DNA of 64,000 nt from JAAXHV01 sp965207165 (GCA_965207165.1 OZ242265.1:2480001-2544000); one strand, 5' to 3'. Positions 16,811 to 26,798 are shown, counted from the first letter of the stretch. Notes: generated by a model not told the origin, from the letters alone. A program made the numbers and translations.

Positions 16811-17996
16811 GGTTTGACACCTTTCTGTGTATCCTGACGCCGCGGGGAAAGCGGTTTTCCAGGTCGATGCGCAACAGCATTGCTACCAGTATGCAACTGG
16901 TGACAATGCTGTTGGCGCCGTAACTGAACAACGGCAGGGTCAGACCTTTGGTGGGCAGTAAACCCACGTTCACGCCCATGTGGATAAATGCCTGGATACC
17001 GATGATAAGGCCGATTCCGTAAGCCATATATGCGGCAAAATGCTTCCCAAGCTGATGTGCGACTCCGGCGATACTGAACGCGCGCCAGACGAACACGAAA
17101 AATGCCAGGGTAACCATAAGGATAAACAACAGTCCCAGTTCTTCGGCGGTTATGGCAAAAATAAAGTCGGTATGCGCCTGGGTCAGGTAAAACAGTTTCT
17201 GCACGCTGCTGCCCAGGCCGACACCGAACCACTCACCCCTGCCGAAGGCGATCAGTGACTGGATAAGCTGGTAGCCTGAATTGAACGGGTCCTGCCACGG
17301 GTCGATAAATCCTTTCAACCTGGCCAGCCGGTACGAAGGAAAGATCGCCAGTGCAACCAGTGCTGCAACCATCACTGGCAACCAGAGAAAAAACCTGCTT
17401 GCCGGGATACCCGCCATGAACAGCATGCCGATCGTGGTCAGAAAAATAACGACGACCGTACCGTAATCCGGCTCCAGCAACAACAGGCCCGAGATCAGGG
17501 TAATGACGGCGATGGGCCGTATAAAACCGGTAAAGGTCAGGTGCAGATGCCTGGCGTGGCGTACCAGGTAGGCGGCGATATAGGTAATAATGCAGACCTT
17601 GGCCAGTTCCGAGCTCTGGAAGTTAACAGGCCCCAACCTGATCCAGCGCGCGCTGCCGTTGACTTCCCGGCCAATCCCGGGGATCAAAACCAGCACCAGC
17701 AACAGGATCGCCAGCAACAGCAGGGGCGTACCCAGTTTCTCCCATATGGTCACCGGTGACTTCAGGATAACGGCGGCAACCAACAGGCCGGCCAGTAGCG
17801 CCAGGGCCTGACGCTGCAGATAGTAGAACGGATCCTGGTGCAGGCGTTCGGCAAGGGCGACGGAAGAGGAAGCAACCATCACCACTCCCGCTACCAGCAG
17901 AAAGATAACGACCAGGACCAACCAGGGATCGTACTCGTGCCAGCTTGCTGTCTTTACATCCTGGAGCCTGATTGCCTGTAGTTTCTGCATTATCAT
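16800..17996 (-). CDS. ftsW: Septal peptidoglycan polymerase FtsW
   Basis: FtsW is the SEDS-family glycosyltransferase that polymerises lipid II at the septum together with FtsI. The 398-residue protein has about ten hydrophobic membrane segments and the family motifs ARWIRLGPVNFQSSELAKV, PDYGTVVV and the C-terminal PTKGLTLPLFSYGANSI. A short hydrophilic tail follows. The start overlaps the murD stop (ATGA). The basic N-terminal cytoplasmic segment of about 30 residues is normal for FtsW rather than RodA. Confidence 0.96.
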   Translation of the reverse strand: MIMQKLQAIRLQDVKTASWHEYDPWLVLVVIFLLVAGVVMVASSSVALAERLHQDPFYYLQRQALALLAGLLVAAVILKSPVTIWEKLGTPLLLLAILLLVLVLIPGIGREVNGSARWIRLGPVNFQSSELAKVCIITYIAAYLVRHARHLHLTFTGFIRPIAVITLISGLLLLEPDYGTVVVIFLTTIGMLFMAGIPASRFFLWLPVMVAALVALAIFPSYRLARLKGFIDPWQDPFNSGYQLIQSLIAFGRGEWFGVGLGSSVQKLFYLTQAHTDFIFAITAEELGLLFILMVTLAFFVFVWRAFSIAGVAHQLGKHFAAYMAYGIGLIIGIQAFIHMGVNVGLLPTKGLTLPLFSYGANSIVTSCILVAMLLRIDLENRFPRGVRIHRKVSNRED

Positions 17997-19348
17997 CCGA
18001 CCCTCGCCAGAACCTCGGCGACACAGCGTTTGAACACATCACCCCGTTCGGCGAAATCCCTGAACATATCCAGGCTGGCGCACGCGGGGGACAACAACAC
18101 GGTATCCCCGGGGCGAGCGAGACGGAACGCGGTAGTCACCGCCGGCCCCATTGCGGTTGCATAAAAAACGGTTTTCCCGTCCGGCACGATGGCTGCAATA
18201 TCATTGGCGCTCTTGCCGATTACTATTGTTGACTTGACGTGTTTCCCGATCGCGCGCCCCAACGCCGAGAAATCTGCGCCTTTCCCGTCACCGCCGGCGA
18301 TCAGGATTATGTTCTTCCGGCCATTCGACAAGCCATTCAAAGCCGCCAGCGTCGCGCCGACGTTTGTCCCTTTAGAATCATTGAACCAGTCCACGCCGTT
18401 GACCCCGGCCACCCGCTCACAACGGTGGGGCAGCCCGGTAAACTCGCACAACGCTTCCAGCATGGGAGGCACAGGCAGGTCCAGGGCTCTCCCAAGTGCA
18501 AGAGATGCCAGGACATTTGCCAGGTTGTGCCTGCCGTGGACCTTGAGGTCGGATTGTTTTACCAGTGCCGCATCCCTGCTCACCAGCCAGTTTTCTCCGT
18601 TGCGACGCCTGATACTGAAATCAGCTTCCGGCAATGCCAGTGAATACGTGAGCGTTTCCCGCCCCGGCAGCGACATGCCGGACACAATCTCATCATCCAG
18701 GTTGATGACCATGGTCCCACCGCCGGCATAAATATTTTCCTTGGCGCGCGCATACTCCCGTATGTCCCCGTAGCGGTCCAGGTGGTCGGCGCATACATTC
18801 AGTACCGCAGCAGCGGCAGGCCTGTGCGAACGCAGTGTTTCGAGCTGGAAACTGGACAGTTCCAACAGGTAATAATCCGGTATGTCGGGAGACAGCAAAT
18901 CCAGTGCAGGGGTACCGAAGTTCCCCCCCAGACCAACCCGCAGACCGGAACGTTCCAGCATCTTTGCAAGTAAACTCACTACCGTGCTCTTGCCGTTTGA
19001 CCCGGTTACCGCGATGAGCGGCGCACTTATGTTCCGGCAGAATATTTCCACGTCGCCCATTATTTCCACTCCCGCATCTTGTGCGGCGCGGATTGCCGGG
19101 TGGAACGGCGCGATCCCCGGACTGATAATCAGCCTGCGCGCCCGGCACAGCAGGCCGGCTGCAAATTCTCCGCCGAAGAAAGGCACCAGCGGGTAATGTT
19201 CTTTCAGGGTCTGAAGTTCAGGCGGGTCCTGCCTGGTATCCGCGACACCCAGCCTGGCTCCCGAACCTGCCAGGTGCCTGATACAGGACATACCGGTCTT
19301 GCCCAGACCCAGCACCAGCGTATCGAACCGTTGCGCAGTTTCAGTCAT
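17993..19348 (-). CDS. murD: UDP-N-acetylmuramoylalanine--D-glutamate ligase
   Basis: MurD adds D-glutamate to UDP-MurNAc-L-Ala. The protein (451 residues from the chosen ATG 19348) has the N-terminal UDP-binding GLGKTGMSC, the P-loop GSNGKSTVVSLL, and the C-terminal segment FNDSKGTNVGATLAAL with the Mur ligase lysine region. A longer form from ATG 19396 is possible, but its first 16 residues have no family counterpart and neither start has a clear Shine-Dalgarno. mraY lies upstream on the same strand. Confidence 0.95.
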   Translation of the reverse strand: MTETAQRFDTLVLGLGKTGMSCIRHLAGSGARLGVADTRQDPPELQTLKEHYPLVPFFGGEFAAGLLCRARRLIISPGIAPFHPAIRAAQDAGVEIMGDVEIFCRNISAPLIAVTGSNGKSTVVSLLAKMLERSGLRVGLGGNFGTPALDLLSPDIPDYYLLELSSFQLETLRSHRPAAAAVLNVCADHLDRYGDIREYARAKENIYAGGGTMVINLDDEIVSGMSLPGRETLTYSLALPEADFSIRRRNGENWLVSRDAALVKQSDLKVHGRHNLANVLASLALGRALDLPVPPMLEALCEFTGLPHRCERVAGVNGVDWFNDSKGTNVGATLAALNGLSNGRKNIILIAGGDGKGADFSALGRAIGKHVKSTIVIGKSANDIAAIVPDGKTVFYATAMGPAVTTAFRLARPGDTVLLSPACASLDMFRDFAERGDVFKRCVAEVLARVG

Positions 19349-19409
19349 GTTGCGGTTACCCGTATCCGCTACAGCCTGCATCATCGGTAATCCCATGTCT
19401 GAACATCCG

Positions 19410-20492
19410 TCACCTGATCTTCATGCTCGCCAGCCCAATCAGAACCAGGATCACCGTGATGATCCAGAAGCGCACGATAACCCGCGGCTCAGGCCAGCCT
19501 TTCAATTCATAGTGGTGGTGCAACGGCGCCATACGAAATATCCTTCTGCCCGTCAGCTTGTACGATGCCACCTGCAGCATGACGGAAATTGTTTCGATGA
19601 CGAACACGCCGCCCATAATGAACAGGACGAGTTCCTGCCTGACGACGACCGCAATGGTTCCGAGCGCGGCGCCCAGCGACAGGGCGCCGATATCTCCCAT
19701 GAAGACCTGGGCAGGATAGGTGTTGAACCAGAGAAACCCGAGTCCGGAACCTGCGATAGCAGCGCAGACAATACAGATTTCTCCCACGCCCGGCACATAC
19801 GGCAGACCGAGATAATCGGCAAACCTGATATTGCCGGCAACGTAGGCGAACGCAGTCAGGCCGCCCACGACCATGACGGTCGGCAGGATTGCCAGGCCGT
19901 CAAGGCCATCCGTCAGGTTCACCGCATTGCTCGACCCGACGATTACCAAATAGCTGGTCACTATAAACAACAGACCAAGTTCCAGGTTAAACGATTTGAT
20001 GAACGGCAGGATCAGGCTTGTTTCAGCCGGCACTTCCGCACTGACATACAGGAAAACCGCCGTGCACAGGCCAAAGACCGACTGCCAGAAATACTTCCAG
20101 CGCGCGCTGAGGCCCTTGGGATCCTTCCTTACTATCTTGCGATAATCATCCACCCAGCCCAGCAGTCCAAATGCCAGGATGACGACAAAAACCACCCGGA
20201 CGAAGCGGTTTGAGAGGTCGGCCCAGCACAGGATGCTGATGGATATGGACAACAGGATTAGCAGACCACCCATGGTCGGGGTGCCGGCTTTTTGCAGGTG
20301 TGTTGCCGGACCGTCATCCCGCACTTCCTGACCAATCTTGTATTTATCCAGGTAGCGGATCAGTCCAGGTCCGACCAGCAGGGCCACGAACAGGGCCGTC
20401 AAGGCGCCCAGAATCGTGCGCGTGATTATGTATTGAAACGCATTGAACCCGCTGTAGAACTGGGTCAGGTATTCTGCCAGCCACAATAACAT
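19410..20492 (-). CDS. mraY: Phospho-N-acetylmuramoyl-pentapeptide-transferase
   Basis: MraY transfers phospho-MurNAc-pentapeptide to undecaprenyl phosphate, giving lipid I in the inner membrane. The 360-residue length equals E. coli MraY. Around ten membrane segments are visible, with the catalytic motifs KAGTPTMGGLLIL, the aspartates in FGLLGWVDDYRK, NAVNLTDGLDGLA and the histidine cluster MAPLHHHYELKGWPE. The ATG overlaps the murF stop by one base (TAATG). Confidence 0.98.
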   Translation of the reverse strand: MLLWLAEYLTQFYSGFNAFQYIITRTILGALTALFVALLVGPGLIRYLDKYKIGQEVRDDGPATHLQKAGTPTMGGLLILLSISISILCWADLSNRFVRVVFVVILAFGLLGWVDDYRKIVRKDPKGLSARWKYFWQSVFGLCTAVFLYVSAEVPAETSLILPFIKSFNLELGLLFIVTSYLVIVGSSNAVNLTDGLDGLAILPTVMVVGGLTAFAYVAGNIRFADYLGLPYVPGVGEICIVCAAIAGSGLGFLWFNTYPAQVFMGDIGALSLGAALGTIAVVVRQELVLFIMGGVFVIETISVMLQVASYKLTGRRIFRMAPLHHHYELKGWPEPRVIVRFWIITVILVLIGLASMKIR

Positions 20493-21847
20493 TACGGACT
20501 GTTCTCCGTCAGGGCGTTGACAACGCGCTCCATGGCCATGGACCTGGAACCTTTGACCAGCAGGACAGCGCCGGGTTGCAGGTCCCGGCGCAAGGCTTCG
20601 ACCAGGTCATCCATCAGGCCGAACTGCCTGGCGCCGGCGCCGAAACCTTTGACGGAATGTGCGGCGAGTTCACCGATCCCGTACAAGCGCTCGATGCCGA
20701 GAGCCCGCGCCTGCGCGCCTGCCTCTTCGTGAAACCTGGCAGACGTCTCGCCCAGTTCACCCATGTCACCCAGTATCAGCCAGGATCGGCCATGCAGTTC
20801 GCACACGACCTTGAGTGCGGCGTGCAGGGACATGGGATTGGCATTGTAGGTGTCGTCGAAAACGCGTACGTCCCGCGGTCCGGCCTTCAACTGCATCCTG
20901 CCCTTGATGGGGCGTACTTTCTCGAGGCCTGCCTTAACCTGTTCCAGGGGGATATCGAGGGCAACGCAACAGGCCGCGGCTGCGAGCGCATTAGCGACGT
21001 TATGCCCGCCGTACAGTCTCAGTTCAGTATTGACCTTCCCGGTCCGGTATTCGAGATCGAACCGGGTCCGGCCTGCAGCCAGGTCAGTGTTGACATTGGA
21101 TGCGGTCACATCGGCTTTGGCGCCCATGCCGAATGTGATTTGCCGGTTCTCCCCGGAACGTTCGAGCCACATTCCGCAGTAGTCATCATCGATATTGACT
21201 ATCGCCGTACCGCTTGGCGCAAGCCCTTCGTAGATCTCGGCCTTGGCCCTGGCGACTCCCTCAACAGAGCCGAAACCTTCAAGATGGGCAGGCGCGCACT
21301 GGGTAATCAGCGCCACGTCCGGCCTGGTAATCCGGCTTAACCAGCGGATCTCTCCGGCATGATTGGCTCCCATCTCGACCACGGCAAAACGGTGACCGGG
21401 CGCGAGTCTGAACAGGGTCAGCGGCACACCGATGTCATTATTCAGGTTGCCCCTGGTAGACAATACCTCCGAATTGACCGACAGGATGGAATTGATCATT
21501 TCCTTGACCGTGGTCTTGCCGTTGCTGCCGGTAACGGCGATGACCGGCAGGTCGAACCCGGCGCGCCAGTGTCCGGCCAGCAGACCTGATTGTTTCCTGG
21601 CATCATCGACCCTGACCACGGGTAACGGATACGCGGCTTCCCTGTCTACCAGCGCCCCGCCCGCGCCTTTTGCCAAAGCGTCGGGTATAAAATCATGACC
21701 GTCGCGCGCCGCCCCCCGCAGGGCGATAAAAAGTTCACCGGGCTGAAGTGTGCGGCTGTCATAGCTGCAACCGGTGAAGCGCCGGTCCTCTCCAATGAGT
21801 TTTCCGTTCACTGCGGCGCAGGCGGCTGATAGTTGCATATCGATCAC
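20492..21847 (-). CDS. murF: UDP-N-acetylmuramoyl-tripeptide--D-alanyl-D-alanine ligase
   Basis: MurF adds D-Ala-D-Ala to the UDP-MurNAc tripeptide. The 451-residue protein has the P-loop AVTGSNGKTTVKEM, the MurF-type segment STRGNLNNDIGVPLTL, and the C-terminal DDTYNANPMSLHAAL region typical of MurF. The start overlaps the murE stop by four bases. No sign of truncation is seen. Confidence 0.97.
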   Translation of the reverse strand: MIDMQLSAACAAVNGKLIGEDRRFTGCSYDSRTLQPGELFIALRGAARDGHDFIPDALAKGAGGALVDREAAYPLPVVRVDDARKQSGLLAGHWRAGFDLPVIAVTGSNGKTTVKEMINSILSVNSEVLSTRGNLNNDIGVPLTLFRLAPGHRFAVVEMGANHAGEIRWLSRITRPDVALITQCAPAHLEGFGSVEGVARAKAEIYEGLAPSGTAIVNIDDDYCGMWLERSGENRQITFGMGAKADVTASNVNTDLAAGRTRFDLEYRTGKVNTELRLYGGHNVANALAAAACCVALDIPLEQVKAGLEKVRPIKGRMQLKAGPRDVRVFDDTYNANPMSLHAALKVVCELHGRSWLILGDMGELGETSARFHEEAGAQARALGIERLYGIGELAAHSVKGFGAGARQFGLMDDLVEALRRDLQPGAVLLVKGSRSMAMERVVNALTENSP

Positions 21848-23355
21848 CCCTGTTTCCCCAGGAGATGCCTGACCTGCTGCCGGTCACTGAAGGGATAACG
21901 CTTGCCGGCAACTTCCTGGCAGGTCTCGTGCCCCTTGCCGGCAATCAACACCACGTCATCGGGCCCCGCATGTCCCAGCGCCAGTTCGATAGCAGCGGAA
22001 CGATTCCTTTCAACCCCGGCAGGGTCCCTGCCCGTCATCCCGGAGAGAATGTCGCCGATGATGCCGTCCCCGGCTTCATGCCGCGGATTGTCATCGGTCA
22101 ATATCACTTCATCGGCAAGCGCTTGAGCCACTTCTCCCATGCGCGGCCGCTTTTTCCTGTCCCGGTCACCGCCGCAACCGAAGACACATATCAGGCGTCC
22201 TTTACAATACGCCCTCAGGCTGGCGAGAACCTGTTCCAGGGCTGCGGGGGTGTGTGCATAATCAACGACGATGCGCGCACCATCAACGCGTCGGAAGCTT
22301 TCCATACGGCCCGGCACCGGGCCGATGTTTTCCAGCTTCTCCAGGATCCGGTCCAGGGGGAATCCCGCCAGGCCCAATACCGAAACCACGGCGAGGATAT
22401 TGCCTGCGTTAAAGGCGCCCGTTACCCCCGGCTTTACCTGGCCGTTCCCCCAGGGGCAGGTAATATCAAGAACCAGTTCAGCACCGGGCAGCAGCGCCGC
22501 CTTGACGAGTGGAGGAGTTGACTGCTGCGGGGTTCCCGTTAAGCCGTAACCGATTACCTCTATGCCTGACGGCAGAGTGTCCAGCAGGGCACGCCCGAAT
22601 GTATCATCGCAGTTGACCACGGCAGCGCGCAATGAGTCGAACAGGAACAGTTTTTCCTTGGCCTGGAAGTAATCCTGCAGGTCGTGGTGGTAATCCAGGT
22701 GGTCGTGGCTGAGATTGGTGAATACGGCCACATCGAAATCAACCCCGTTGACGCGTCCCTGGTCCAGGGCGTGGGACGATACTTCCATGAACGCCGTGTC
22801 CATATCCGCCTCTACAAATCCTGCCAACAGGCGCTGCAGGCTGACCGCACCGGGTGTTGTATTCGGTCCTGAGTCAAGACGCGGATAACTACCGTGTCCA
22901 AGCGTACCAATCAAGCCTGCCTGTGTGCCGGCCAGCAGTGCATGGGCTTTCGCCAGCCACCAGCAGATCGAGGTTTTACCATTGGTTCCCGTAACGCCGG
23001 TGAGATGCAGGTGTTGAGCAGGGTTGCCGAAAAATCGCCCGGCAATCAAACCCAGCTTGTCCGGCAAATCCCGGACCGGAAATATTGCGCTGCGGCGCCG
23101 GTCCAGGTCTGACATCAACCCCTCGTCCACAACTACTGCCACTGCCCCTGCCTTGAGGGCATCCCGGATGAACAGGCTGCCGCGGGTATGCGTACCCCGG
23201 CAGGCGACAAATAAATCACCCTCCCGGATATCCCGGCTGTCGGAACTGATCCCCTGCACCAGGATATTCCCTTGAACAGGCGCATCGGTCATGCCTTCCA
23301 GCAAAGTCTGCAGTGGGAAACCGGTTCGATGCCTGGCCACGGTCAACATCTTCAC
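21844..23355 (-). CDS. murE: UDP-N-acetylmuramoyl-tripeptide synthetase, meso-diaminopimelate type
   Basis: MurE adds the third stem-peptide residue. The 503-residue protein has the P-loop GVTGTNGKTSICWWL, the UDP-MurNAc-binding EVSSHALDQGRV, and the substrate-selecting motif DNPR (in LTDDNPRHEAG). That motif is known to select meso-diaminopimelate, so the wall is of the usual Gram-negative type. The start overlaps the ftsI stop by four bases. Confidence 0.97.
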   Translation of the reverse strand: MKMLTVARHRTGFPLQTLLEGMTDAPVQGNILVQGISSDSRDIREGDLFVACRGTHTRGSLFIRDALKAGAVAVVVDEGLMSDLDRRRSAIFPVRDLPDKLGLIAGRFFGNPAQHLHLTGVTGTNGKTSICWWLAKAHALLAGTQAGLIGTLGHGSYPRLDSGPNTTPGAVSLQRLLAGFVEADMDTAFMEVSSHALDQGRVNGVDFDVAVFTNLSHDHLDYHHDLQDYFQAKEKLFLFDSLRAAVVNCDDTFGRALLDTLPSGIEVIGYGLTGTPQQSTPPLVKAALLPGAELVLDITCPWGNGQVKPGVTGAFNAGNILAVVSVLGLAGFPLDRILEKLENIGPVPGRMESFRRVDGARIVVDYAHTPAALEQVLASLRAYCKGRLICVFGCGGDRDRKKRPRMGEVAQALADEVILTDDNPRHEAGDGIIGDILSGMTGRDPAGVERNRSAAIELALGHAGPDDVVLIAGKGHETCQEVAGKRYPFSDRQQVRHLLGKQG

Positions 23356-25064
23356 CTGGTGTTGCCGGCAAGCAACGCCTGCTTTTTCAACCCGATCAGG
23401 TTGTCGGGGGGAATATTCATTATCCGCAATGCCCCTTGCATTACCCGTGAAAACACGGGTGCGGCGACCTGGCCGCCGAAATACTGACCCGCCCCGGGAT
23501 CGTCTATTACGACAACCAGGACCAGGCGGGGTTCCGTTGCCGGGGCAAAGCCGGCAAACAGCGAGGTGTAACGGTTCTCCTCGTAACCGGATTCCGATGT
23601 CTTGTGTACGGTGCCGGTCTTACCGGCGACATGGTACCCTTCGACAGCCGCCCGCCTGCCGCTGCCGCCGGGTCCGATTACCGTTCGCATCATCCTGTTC
23701 ATCTCAAACGCCACCATTTCCGGTATCACGCGCCGGGGTGCGGGGGCCGTGCTGACTTTCTGAAAGCTGATCGGATACAGAAGACCACCGGTCGCGATAA
23801 CGGAATAGGCCTGGGCCAACTGCATGGTCGTTACCGAGATGCCGTATCCGTACGAAACCGTCGCCAGGTCCAGACTGGACCAGTCGGCGTAATCCGTAAG
23901 CGTCCCCGGCACTTCTCCCGGGTATCCACTCATGGTCGGGCTGCCGAAACCGATGTTATGGTGTAATTTCCAAAGCCGTTCCGGACCCAGTGTCAGCGCC
24001 ACTTTGGTTGTGCCCACGTTGCTCGATTTACGGATCACGTCGCTGATGCTCAGGGTCCCGTAATTATTGATGTCGCTGATCGAATAGCGGCCGATGGTAA
24101 GTTTCCCGGGCGCGGTATCAACCGTGGTCTCCGGCTGGTACAGCCCCGACATCAGCGCCGCCGTGATAGTGAACGGTTTTATGGTGGAACCGGGTTCGAA
24201 CACATCCGTCACCACGCGGTTCCGGTACTGGTTGCCCTTGAAATCAGCGCGGTTGTTTGGATTGAACGGTGGTTGTACCGCCAGGGCGAGGATCTCACCG
24301 GTCCTGACGCCGAGCAACAGTAACATACCGCCACGGGCCTTGTTGCGCAGCACCGCTGTTTGCAACTCCCGGTACGCCAGGTACTGGAGGCGCTGGTCCA
24401 GGGCCAGGGTCAGGGATCGGCCGGGGACGGGTTGCCTGATGTTCTCGATGTCTTTGACGATGGAACCATACAGGTCCTTCAGTACCCGTTTTTTGCCCGG
24501 CTCGCCCCGCAACCAGTCATCAAATGCCAGTTCGATTCCTTCCTGGCCCACATCGTCTATGTCGGTAAACCCGATCAAGTGGGATGCTACTTCACCGATT
24601 GGGTAATATCGCTTGTATTCCTTGTCGATATTGATCCCCGGAATTCTCAGGTCCCGTACCCGGCGCGCCGTGTCGGGCAGGACATGCCTCTTCATGAATA
24701 CGAAATTCCTGTCCTGCCGGTCAGTCATAAACCGCCGTATCTCTTCCACCGATGTATCCAGCAGGTTGGCCAGTTGTCCCAGGTCGGCCCCTGAATCCAG
24801 GACCTTCCCGGGTGCGGCCCAGATTGACGCCACCGGCGTACTGACAGCCACAGGTTCGCCATTCCTGTCCGTAATCGTACCCCTGTATGCCGGTATCTCG
24901 ACGCTGCGAATGGCCCTGGCATCGCCCTGGTCGATCAGAAAGTCCTTGTTCAAAATCTGCAGATAGAAAACCCGGCAGGCAACCGCCGTTGCGGCGAGGC
25001 TGAACAGCGCCAGCAGAAACCACTTGCGGCCTGCATAACCGGATTCAGGAACCTGGCTGCTCAT
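23352..25064 (-). CDS. ftsI: Septal peptidoglycan transpeptidase FtsI (PBP3)
   Basis: FtsI is the class B penicillin-binding protein that cross-links septal peptidoglycan. The 570-residue protein has one N-terminal membrane anchor (about residues 14-31), the PBP dimerisation-type domain, and a transpeptidase domain. Catalytic motifs are visible: STIK (in EPGSTIKPF), SSN (RKSSNVGTTK) and KTGT (AGKTGTVHK). Its start overlaps ftsL by four bases, matching the usual ftsL-ftsI pair. Confidence 0.97.
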   Translation of the reverse strand: MSSQVPESGYAGRKWFLLALFSLAATAVACRVFYLQILNKDFLIDQGDARAIRSVEIPAYRGTITDRNGEPVAVSTPVASIWAAPGKVLDSGADLGQLANLLDTSVEEIRRFMTDRQDRNFVFMKRHVLPDTARRVRDLRIPGINIDKEYKRYYPIGEVASHLIGFTDIDDVGQEGIELAFDDWLRGEPGKKRVLKDLYGSIVKDIENIRQPVPGRSLTLALDQRLQYLAYRELQTAVLRNKARGGMLLLLGVRTGEILALAVQPPFNPNNRADFKGNQYRNRVVTDVFEPGSTIKPFTITAALMSGLYQPETTVDTAPGKLTIGRYSISDINNYGTLSISDVIRKSSNVGTTKVALTLGPERLWKLHHNIGFGSPTMSGYPGEVPGTLTDYADWSSLDLATVSYGYGISVTTMQLAQAYSVIATGGLLYPISFQKVSTAPAPRRVIPEMVAFEMNRMMRTVIGPGGSGRRAAVEGYHVAGKTGTVHKTSESGYEENRYTSLFAGFAPATEPRLVLVVVIDDPGAGQYFGGQVAAPVFSRVMQGALRIMNIPPDNLIGLKKQALLAGNTR

Positions 25065-25327
25065 GGCACCAGAAAGACCAGGGAACCATTCTCGGGGACG
25101 TACATGCCCAATTCCTCTTTCACCGTACGCTCTACCCGCTCATCCAGCGCCCAGGTACTCTGTTCAAGCTGGAGCCTTCCCCATTCTTCATTCAACAGGT
25201 CCCGGTCCTTTTTCAATTGTTCTATCTCCATGAACACCTTGCGCGAGACGTGCTGCGTCTGAACTACCGATACGGCTGAAACCAGTACGGTGAAGACGAG
25301 CAGGAGTATAACGGCAGGCTTAATCAC
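25061..25327 (-). CDS. ftsL: Cell division protein FtsL
   Basis: FtsL is a small bitopic membrane protein that forms a complex with FtsB and FtsQ and activates FtsWI. The 88-residue product has a hydrophobic N-terminal segment (residues 4-20) followed by a leucine-zipper-like coiled coil (EIEQLKKDRDLLNEEWGRLQLE). Sequence identity in this family is low, so the call rests on size, topology and position between rsmH and ftsI, with four-base overlaps at both ends. Confidence 0.93.
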   Translation of the reverse strand: MIKPAVILLLVFTVLVSAVSVVQTQHVSRKVFMEIEQLKKDRDLLNEEWGRLQLEQSTWALDERVERTVKEELGMYVPENGSLVFLVP

Positions 25328-26256
25328 GGCAGCTTCTCCGCAACCCTCAAAATGGCGCTCCTGCCACGCGGGTTGTCGCGGTTTGCTTCCTCTGCGGATT
25401 TGACGGGCCGGCCAACCGCCCGCATCCTGGGTTTGATTTCACTACCGGTTACGGGCAGGTAAATGGGGTAAGGGTCGGCGCGGGACTGTTGTCTGATAAA
25501 CCTTTTCACAATACGGTCTTCCCCTGAGTGGAAACTGATTACGGCCAGTCTCCCGCCGTCCCGCAAGACATCGACTACCTGCTGCAACACGGTCTCCAAC
25601 TCTTCGAGTTCATTATTTACGAGGATCCTGATGGCCTGGAACGAACGGGTAGCAGGATGTTTGCCCGGCTCGGTGGAAGGAACCGCGTTTTTAATCAGGG
25701 CAGACAGTTGCCGGGTGGACGCAATGGCGGTTTCAGAACGCTCGGCCACGACGGCGCGGGCGATTCGTGCGGCATATCTCTCTTCACCGTAACGGCGCAG
25801 CACGCCACTCAGTTCCGCTTCACTCGCCTGGTTGATCCAGTCTGCGGCGCTGAACCCCTCACCGGGGTTCATCCTCATATCAAGCAGGCCTTCCTTCTGA
25901 AAACTGAACCCCCGGGAAGCATTATCCAGTTGCGGCGATGAGACGCCGAGATCAAACAGCAAGCCATCGACCGCACCCATCATATCCATCTGTTCGACCA
26001 CCTCTGCAAGGCGGGTGAATGAACCCTGGACAACTCTGAAACGTTTATCACCGGCGAATTCGTTCTGGGCAGACCTGATTGCTTCCGGGTCCTTATCGAA
26101 GGCGAGTAACCGGCCCCGGTTGCCAAGGCGTTGCAGAATTGGCCTGCTGTGGCCGCCGCGACCGAAGGTGCAGTCCACATAACAGCCATCCGGTCGCAGT
26201 GCAAGCGCAGCCAGCGCCTCATTGGGCAAAACCGGTTTATGTGCGTATTCATTCAA
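25324..26256 (-). CDS. rsmH: 16S rRNA (cytosine(1402)-N(4))-methyltransferase RsmH
   Basis: RsmH (MraW) methylates N4 of C1402 in the ribosomal P site, together with RsmI, whose gene is also in this window. The 310-residue protein has the conserved N terminus HKPVLPNEAL, the SAM-binding DCTFGRGGHS, DGLLFDLGVSSPQLDNASRGFSF, and the C-terminal FHSGEDRIVKRF. The start appears to be TTG at 26256; the nearby ATG at 26252 is out of frame. No clear Shine-Dalgarno is seen, and the mraZ stop lies 24 bases upstream. Confidence 0.96.
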   Translation of the reverse strand: MNEYAHKPVLPNEALAALALRPDGCYVDCTFGRGGHSRPILQRLGNRGRLLAFDKDPEAIRSAQNEFAGDKRFRVVQGSFTRLAEVVEQMDMMGAVDGLLFDLGVSSPQLDNASRGFSFQKEGLLDMRMNPGEGFSAADWINQASEAELSGVLRRYGEERYAARIARAVVAERSETAIASTRQLSALIKNAVPSTEPGKHPATRSFQAIRILVNNELEELETVLQQVVDVLRDGGRLAVISFHSGEDRIVKRFIRQQSRADPYPIYLPVTGSEIKPRMRAVGRPVKSAEEANRDNPRGRSAILRVAEKLP

Positions 26257-26280
26257 CTTGAACGATGTGATACCCGCTCA

Positions 26281-26739
26281 TCATAAAGACAGTGACTGCA
26301 ACGCATCGGCAGGGGTCCCCTCTTCATCACCCACCATGCCCAGCCAATGGTCGCGCTGTTCCTCCCAACTGCCGCGGTTCCAGATTTCAAACTTGTTGCC
26401 CTGACCCAGGATGATGACCTGCTTATCGAGTTGGGCGTAGTCGCGCAGTTCTGCCGGGACCAGGATTCTCCCGTGAGAATCCAACTGGCAATCTGTGGCA
26501 TAGCCGCGCATCATCTGCTTGGCCCTGCGACTCTGCTTGTCGAAATCGGACAACACGGCCAGCTTCTCTTCGATGAGGTCCCATTCGGGAAGGGGATACA
26601 GCCACAGGGACCTGTCCAGGGGGTTGAGGGTCTGCACCAGGCAACCGCCGGCAATCTCCACAAGCCGTTCGCGGAAACGGCTGGGTATGGCTAAACGGCC
26701 CTTGCTGTCAAGACTGACGCTGCTGAAACCCCGGAACAT
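26281..26739 (-). CDS. mraZ: Transcriptional regulator MraZ
   Basis: MraZ is a DNA-binding protein of the AbrB-like superfamily that controls its own operon by binding TGGGN repeats. The 152-residue product has the two tandem SpoVT-AbrB-like repeats: FRGFSSVSLDSKGRLAIPSRFR at the N terminus and the second around CQLDSHGRILVPAELRDYA (about residues 81-102). It is the first gene of the division and cell-wall cluster. AGGG precedes the ATG by about nine bases. Matching MraZ boxes and a sigma70 promoter lie directly upstream. Confidence 0.96.
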   Translation of the reverse strand: MFRGFSSVSLDSKGRLAIPSRFRERLVEIAGGCLVQTLNPLDRSLWLYPLPEWDLIEEKLAVLSDFDKQSRRAKQMMRGYATDCQLDSHGRILVPAELRDYAQLDKQVIILGQGNKFEIWNRGSWEEQRDHWLGMVGDEEGTPADALQSLSL

Positions 26740-26764
26740 ATTCTGGCCCTGTAATCACAATAAA

Positions 26765-26789
26765 ATCCACAATTACCCACTTTTTCCCA
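26765..26789 (-). promoter_or_regulatory. MraZ-binding box: three TGGGN-type repeats
   Basis: On the - strand the repeats TGGGA (26789-26785), TGGGT (26779-26775) and TGGAT (26769-26765) are spaced exactly ten bases apart. The third has one mismatch to TGGGN. Direct TGGGN repeats with 5-base spacers are the known MraZ operator. They lie between the promoter and the mraZ start, where MraZ binding would repress the operon. Confidence 0.85.
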
Positions 26790-26798
26790 CAATTCATA